This document shows, in pieces, positions 5,909 to 8,464 of a DNA stretch of 8,464 nt (its first letter is position 1; each line of letters starts with the position of its first letter). This DNA comes from Chthoniobacterales bacterium (GTDB lineage Bacteria > Verrucomicrobiota > Verrucomicrobiia > Chthoniobacterales > UBA10450), in the NCBI GenBank assembly GCA_013695925.1, contig JACCZO010000339.1, positions 1 to 8,464 on the forward strand, read 5' to 3'. The position numbers and the translations under genes are program-made. The notes below the pieces were generated by a model that was given only the letters and a program-made list of their open reading frames with translations, searched no databases and was not told where the DNA came from.

Positions 5909-6391
5909 ATGAGCCGGATTTTCTTCGTCGCTCTGCTCACGCTCGCTTTGATGAGTGCGAGCGTCCTGCCGGCCGATGCCGGCAAGCCGCGGCGGGGTGG
6001 CGGCCAGCCGCGGAAGGCGGGGAAGAACGTCTGGAGCGGCCTGGTCGTGGCCACCAATGCTCCCCAGCCGCAGCCAGCGCCGGTGGAAGTGAGGCCGCTC
6101 GACGGCACCTTGCGCCGCACCTTTGGGTATAATCAATTCGAGGTCATTGCGCAGTCGCGTCGCGCTCTGCAAAAGGGCGAATCGAGTTGGACGGCGGTAA
6201 GTAAACATTTCTCGCTCCGGGTCGATCCCCGCGGCGTCACGAGCGATGGTTACCGGGTAAATCTGCAGTTGTTTCAGGACCGCCAGTTGCTCCTCCAGAC
6301 CGACGCCACCCTCAGTGCGAGCAGTCCGTTGGTCGTGAAGGGCCCGCAGATTGGGGCCGGGCAGCTATTGCTTCTGCTCGTAGTCCAATAA
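5909..6391 (+). CDS. Small exported hypothetical protein
   Basis: The protein has 160 residues. Residues 1-24 are a clear signal peptide (MSRIFFVALLTLALMSASVL, cleavage after ADA), so it is periplasmic or secreted. Then comes a short basic Gly/Arg/Lys stretch (GKPRRGGGQPRKAGK), a Pro-rich linker, and about 95 residues that look like alternating beta strands (TFGYNQFEVIAQ; HFSLRVDPRG; YRVNLQLFQDRQLLLQTDAT) ending in a hydrophobic QLLLLLVVQ. No cysteines, lipobox or recognised domain. The start is 4 nt after the anti-sigma-like gene and its stop is 7 nt before the aminopeptidase gene, so it belongs to the same unit. An accessory role in the envelope-sensing circuit is plausible from position alone; no function can be read from the sequence. 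Confidence 0.82.
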   Translation: MSRIFFVALLTLALMSASVLPADAGKPRRGGGQPRKAGKNVWSGLVVATNAPQPQPAPVEVRPLDGTLRRTFGYNQFEVIAQSRRALQKGESSWTAVSKHFSLRVDPRGVTSDGYRVNLQLFQDRQLLLQTDATLSASSPLVVKGPQIGAGQLLLLLVVQ

Positions 6392-6398
6392 AGCCGGC

Positions 6399-8464
6399 AT
6401 GCGTCTCCTTGGTTACGCCTTCGTTTTCCTTATTGCCCTCACCGGCGTGCGTGCCGAATCCAAGTTCGATTTCGCCAGCACGCCCGGAAAATTACCGAAA
6501 GAAGTCAGGCCGACCGAGTATTCCATCCGCATCGTTCCCGATCTCGAGAAGCTGACTTTCACCGGCTCGGAGACCATCCGGATCACGGTCGAAAAACCGG
6601 TTCGAAAACTCGTTCTGAACGCGCTCGAGCTGGAGATCGCTTCGGCCGCGGTCGACGGCCAGGCGCTGCCGAAAAAATCGATAGTCCTGGACGCGGAGGC
6701 GCAAACGCTGACCCTGGCCCTGCCTAACGAGTTAGGGGCGGGGGCACACGAAGTGGCGCTCAAGTTCAGCGGGAAAATCAATCCCCAGGGGCAGGGACTC
6801 TTCTTTGCCCGTTACCAGGAACTCGGGACGAACGAGAAGAAGATCATGCTCGGGACCCAGTTCGAGCCGACGGATGCGCGCCGGATGTTTCCCTGCTGGG
6901 ACGAGCCGAGTTTCCGCGCCAAATTCCAGCTGACGGCGGCCGTGCCGGAGGACTTCCTCGCCGTCTCCAACATGCCGGTAGAAGAGGAGACGACGGTAGC
7001 CGGGGGCGGTGACCCCGGCGGGGAGAAATCGAGCGGCCGCAAGGAAGTCCGGTTCGCGCCATCGCCCTCGATGTCGAGTTATCTCGTCGTCCTCTGCGCG
7101 GGCGAACTGGACACGATCGAGGCGGAACAGGATGGGGTGAAATTGCGGGTCGTGGCCACGAAAGGGAAGGCGGAGAGGGGACGTTACGCGCTCGAGAGCG
7201 CGACGAAAATTCTGCATTACTTCAACGAATATTTCGGCGTCCCGTATCCGCTCCCGAAACTCGATCTCATCGCGCTCCCGGGCGGCTTTGGGGGAGCGAT
7301 GGAGAACTGGGGCGGGATCACCTATTTCGAGTCGGTTCTGCTTTTCGATCCGAAGAATTCCTCGACCCGGACGAAGCAGGATATTTTTGCCGTCATCGCG
7401 CACGAGGTGGCGCACCAATGGTTTGGCGATCTCGTCACGATGGCATGGTGGGACAACCTCTGGCTGAACGAGGGCTTCGCTTCGTGGGCGGGTTCCAAAT
7501 GCACCGATCGTTTCAACCCGGAATGGAACGAATGGCTGCGCCGAAATGTGCCGCGCGATGCCAGCCGCCGGGTTGGGTTCTCGAAAGACACCGCCATGCA
7601 GGTCGACGCGCGTTCCACCACTCACCCGGTCCAACAACCGGTCCGGACCGAGGCGGAAGCGAACGGCGCGTTCGACGAGATCAGTTACAAAAAAGGGCGT
7701 GCCATCATCCGCATGCTGGAAAGCTTCCTCGGCGAAGAAGTTTTTCGCGACGGCATCCGCAAATACATTGCCGCCCACAAATATTCCAACACCACCACGG
7801 CCGATCTCTGGCAGGCGCTGACCGAGGTATCGGGCAAACCGGTCGGGCAAATCGCCCCGGGCTGGACCGAGCAACCGGGTTTCCCGCTCGTGAAAATCGA
7901 GCGCAAGGAGAACACGATTCAGCTCGCGCAGGAGCGTTTCACCGTTCACTACGCCGATCCGCCCGCGCTCCAGTGGCAGATTCCGCTCACTTACGTGACC
8001 CAGGACCAGCCGGCGACGAACAACTTTCTCCTACGCGACAAGGCGGCTCTTCTGCCGGGGGAATTGCCTAACGACAAGGCGATCAAGTTCAACGTCGCGG
8101 ACGCCGGCTACTACCGGGTGCAGTACGACGACGCTTCCTGGGCGCTGCTCGTCGCGCAGATCCCACGGCTCTCCGAGGCCGACCGGGTGAACCTGCTGCT
8201 TGACGCCTGGGCGCTGGTCGAGGCGAACCGCGCCCCGCTCGCGCAATATCTCAGCCTGGTCGACCAAGTGGTGAACGAAGATCAACTCGCGGTCTACGAC
8301 CAAATCATCGACACCCTCGTCTACCTCAACCGGCTTTTCGCGGGCGACCGGGTGCGGCCGCGCTTCCAGCAATATGCCCGCGCGGTTTTGCGGCCGGCCT
8401 TCGATCGCGTCGGCTGGGAAGCGAAGACGGGCGAGAAATCAGGCCGAGCCTCCCTCCGCGCCTC
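6399..8464 (+). CDS. Exported M1 family zinc metallo-aminopeptidase (aminopeptidase N-like), 3' end outside window
   Basis: The frame is open from ATG 6399 to the right edge (688 codons; family members are about 850-900 residues, so the C terminus is missing). Residues 1-19 form a signal peptide (RLLGYAFVFLIALTGVRA), so the enzyme is periplasmic or secreted and removes N-terminal amino acids from peptides. All M1 landmarks are present: exopeptidase motif G299-A-M-E-N303 in GGFGGAMENWG, zinc motif H335-E-V-A-H339 with third ligand E358 (LWLNEGFASW), and catalytic Tyr430 in ISYKKG. The N-terminal beta saddle (RPTEYSIRIVPD; FEPTDARRMFPCWDEP) and the start of the ERAP1-like C-terminal helical domain (GYYRVQYD, about residue 570 onward) are visible. 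Between NMPV and VRFAP there is an unusually long Gly-rich loop (VAGGGDPGGEKSS), encoded by a palindrome. It is the last visible gene of the sigma/anti-sigma unit, 7 nt after its neighbour. Confidence 0.97.
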   Translation, partial: MRLLGYAFVFLIALTGVRAESKFDFASTPGKLPKEVRPTEYSIRIVPDLEKLTFTGSETIRITVEKPVRKLVLNALELEIASAAVDGQALPKKSIVLDAEAQTLTLALPNELGAGAHEVALKFSGKINPQGQGLFFARYQELGTNEKKIMLGTQFEPTDARRMFPCWDEPSFRAKFQLTAAVPEDFLAVSNMPVEEETTVAGGGDPGGEKSSGRKEVRFAPSPSMSSYLVVLCAGELDTIEAEQDGVKLRVVATKGKAERGRYALESATKILHYFNEYFGVPYPLPKLDLIALPGGFGGAMENWGGITYFESVLLFDPKNSSTRTKQDIFAVIAHEVAHQWFGDLVTMAWWDNLWLNEGFASWAGSKCTDRFNPEWNEWLRRNVPRDASRRVGFSKDTAMQVDARSTTHPVQQPVRTEAEANGAFDEISYKKGRAIIRMLESFLGEEVFRDGIRKYIAAHKYSNTTTADLWQALTEVSGKPVGQIAPGWTEQPGFPLVKIERKENTIQLAQERFTVHYADPPALQWQIPLTYVTQDQPATNNFLLRDKAALLPGELPNDKAIKFNVADAGYYRVQYDDASWALLVAQIPRLSEADRVNLLLDAWALVEANRAPLAQYLSLVDQVVNEDQLAVYDQIIDTLVYLNRLFAGDRVRPRFQQYARAVLRPAFDRVGWEAKTGEKSGRASLRA
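6722..6736 (-). repeat. TCGTTAGGC word, copy H (exact), forming an inverted pair
   Basis: An exact minus-strand copy lies at 6722-6730. It is followed immediately by GTTAGG on the + strand, giving the palindrome CCTAAC-GA-GTTAGG (6723-6736). It is translated as PNELG in the aminopeptidase. Confidence 0.7.
6999..7019 (+). repeat. Perfect 7-bp inverted repeat inside the aminopeptidase gene
   Basis: GCCGGGG (6999-7005), a 7-nt loop and CCCCGGC (7013-7019). It is translated in frame as AGGGDPG within a loop that is about eight residues longer than in the M1 relative I compared it with from memory. It resembles a REP-like palindrome placed inside a coding sequence; its origin as an insertion is inferred. 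Confidence 0.5.
8066..8074 (-). repeat. TCGTTAGGC word, copy I (exact)
   Basis: Exact minus-strand copy in the aminopeptidase gene, translated as Pro-Asn (CCT AAC). Confidence 0.7.

Noticed and set aside
6732..7949. 405-codon open frame on the minus strand
   Set aside because: It lies wholly opposite the M1 aminopeptidase, whose motifs are intact. Long antisense frames are expected in GC-rich genes, and the translation is Arg-rich and unlike any family.
7418..8071. 217-codon + strand open frame in another frame of the aminopeptidase gene
   Set aside because: Low-complexity Arg/Ala/His-rich translation, overlapping catalytic-domain codons of the real gene.
1..8464. tRNA, rRNA, CRISPR array, insertion sequence or attachment site
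   Set aside because: I saw no cloverleaf, no regularly spaced repeats, no transposase and no terminal inverted repeats.

Overview
The window is GC-rich (roughly 60% or more by eye) bacterial chromosomal DNA with dense coding, almost all of it on the + strand. The gene set suggests a Gram-negative soil or freshwater bacterium, probably of the Verrucomicrobiota/Planctomycetota neighbourhood. It includes a secreted RlpA-like protein, a secreted PQQ-type sugar dehydrogenase, an FkbM methyltransferase, RlmN, an ECF sigma/anti-sigma pair and an exported M1 aminopeptidase. That placement rests on protein style and the lack of Shine-Dalgarno sites; no rRNA or other phylogenetic marker confirms it.

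Layout. 1-410: C-terminal part of an RlpA-like (double-psi beta-barrel-type) protein. 426-1739: secreted glucose/sorbosone dehydrogenase-family beta-propeller. 1798-2574: FkbM-type SAM methyltransferase. 2575-2698: intergenic region with two hairpins and a good promoter that places the transcript start on the rlmN GTG codon. 2699-3775: rlmN, with its stop codon inside a terminator-like hairpin. 3776-4081: decayed stretch holding a minus-strand C-terminal fragment of a thioredoxin-reductase-like flavoprotein, then a second promoter of the same geometry. 4082-8464+: a tightly packed five-gene run (acidic conserved hypothetical, ECF sigma factor, one-TM anti-sigma-like protein, small exported protein, exported M1 aminopeptidase running off the right edge). 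Gaps in this run are 4-7 nt and one junction overlaps, so it is probably one transcription unit. The last gene lacks a stop within the window but is unmistakable.

How the genes may work together: the sigma/anti-sigma pair plus two exported proteins looks like a cell-envelope signalling module in which the anti-sigma protein senses the periplasm. The RlpA-like protein, the dehydrogenase and the methyltransferase are arranged co-directionally but do not form an obvious pathway.

The strongest unexplained signal is not a gene. The 9-mer TCGTTAGGC (either strand) occurs six times exactly and three more times with one or two mismatches. The copies are spread through the window, lie in several different reading frames, and twice contain the stop codon of a gene. 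This resembles DNA-level signature words such as DNA-uptake sequences or HIP1. Other points of note are two promoters with identical spacing to the start codon (likely leaderless transcripts), a general absence of Shine-Dalgarno sequences, and a perfect 7-bp palindrome that encodes an extra glycine-rich loop in the aminopeptidase.
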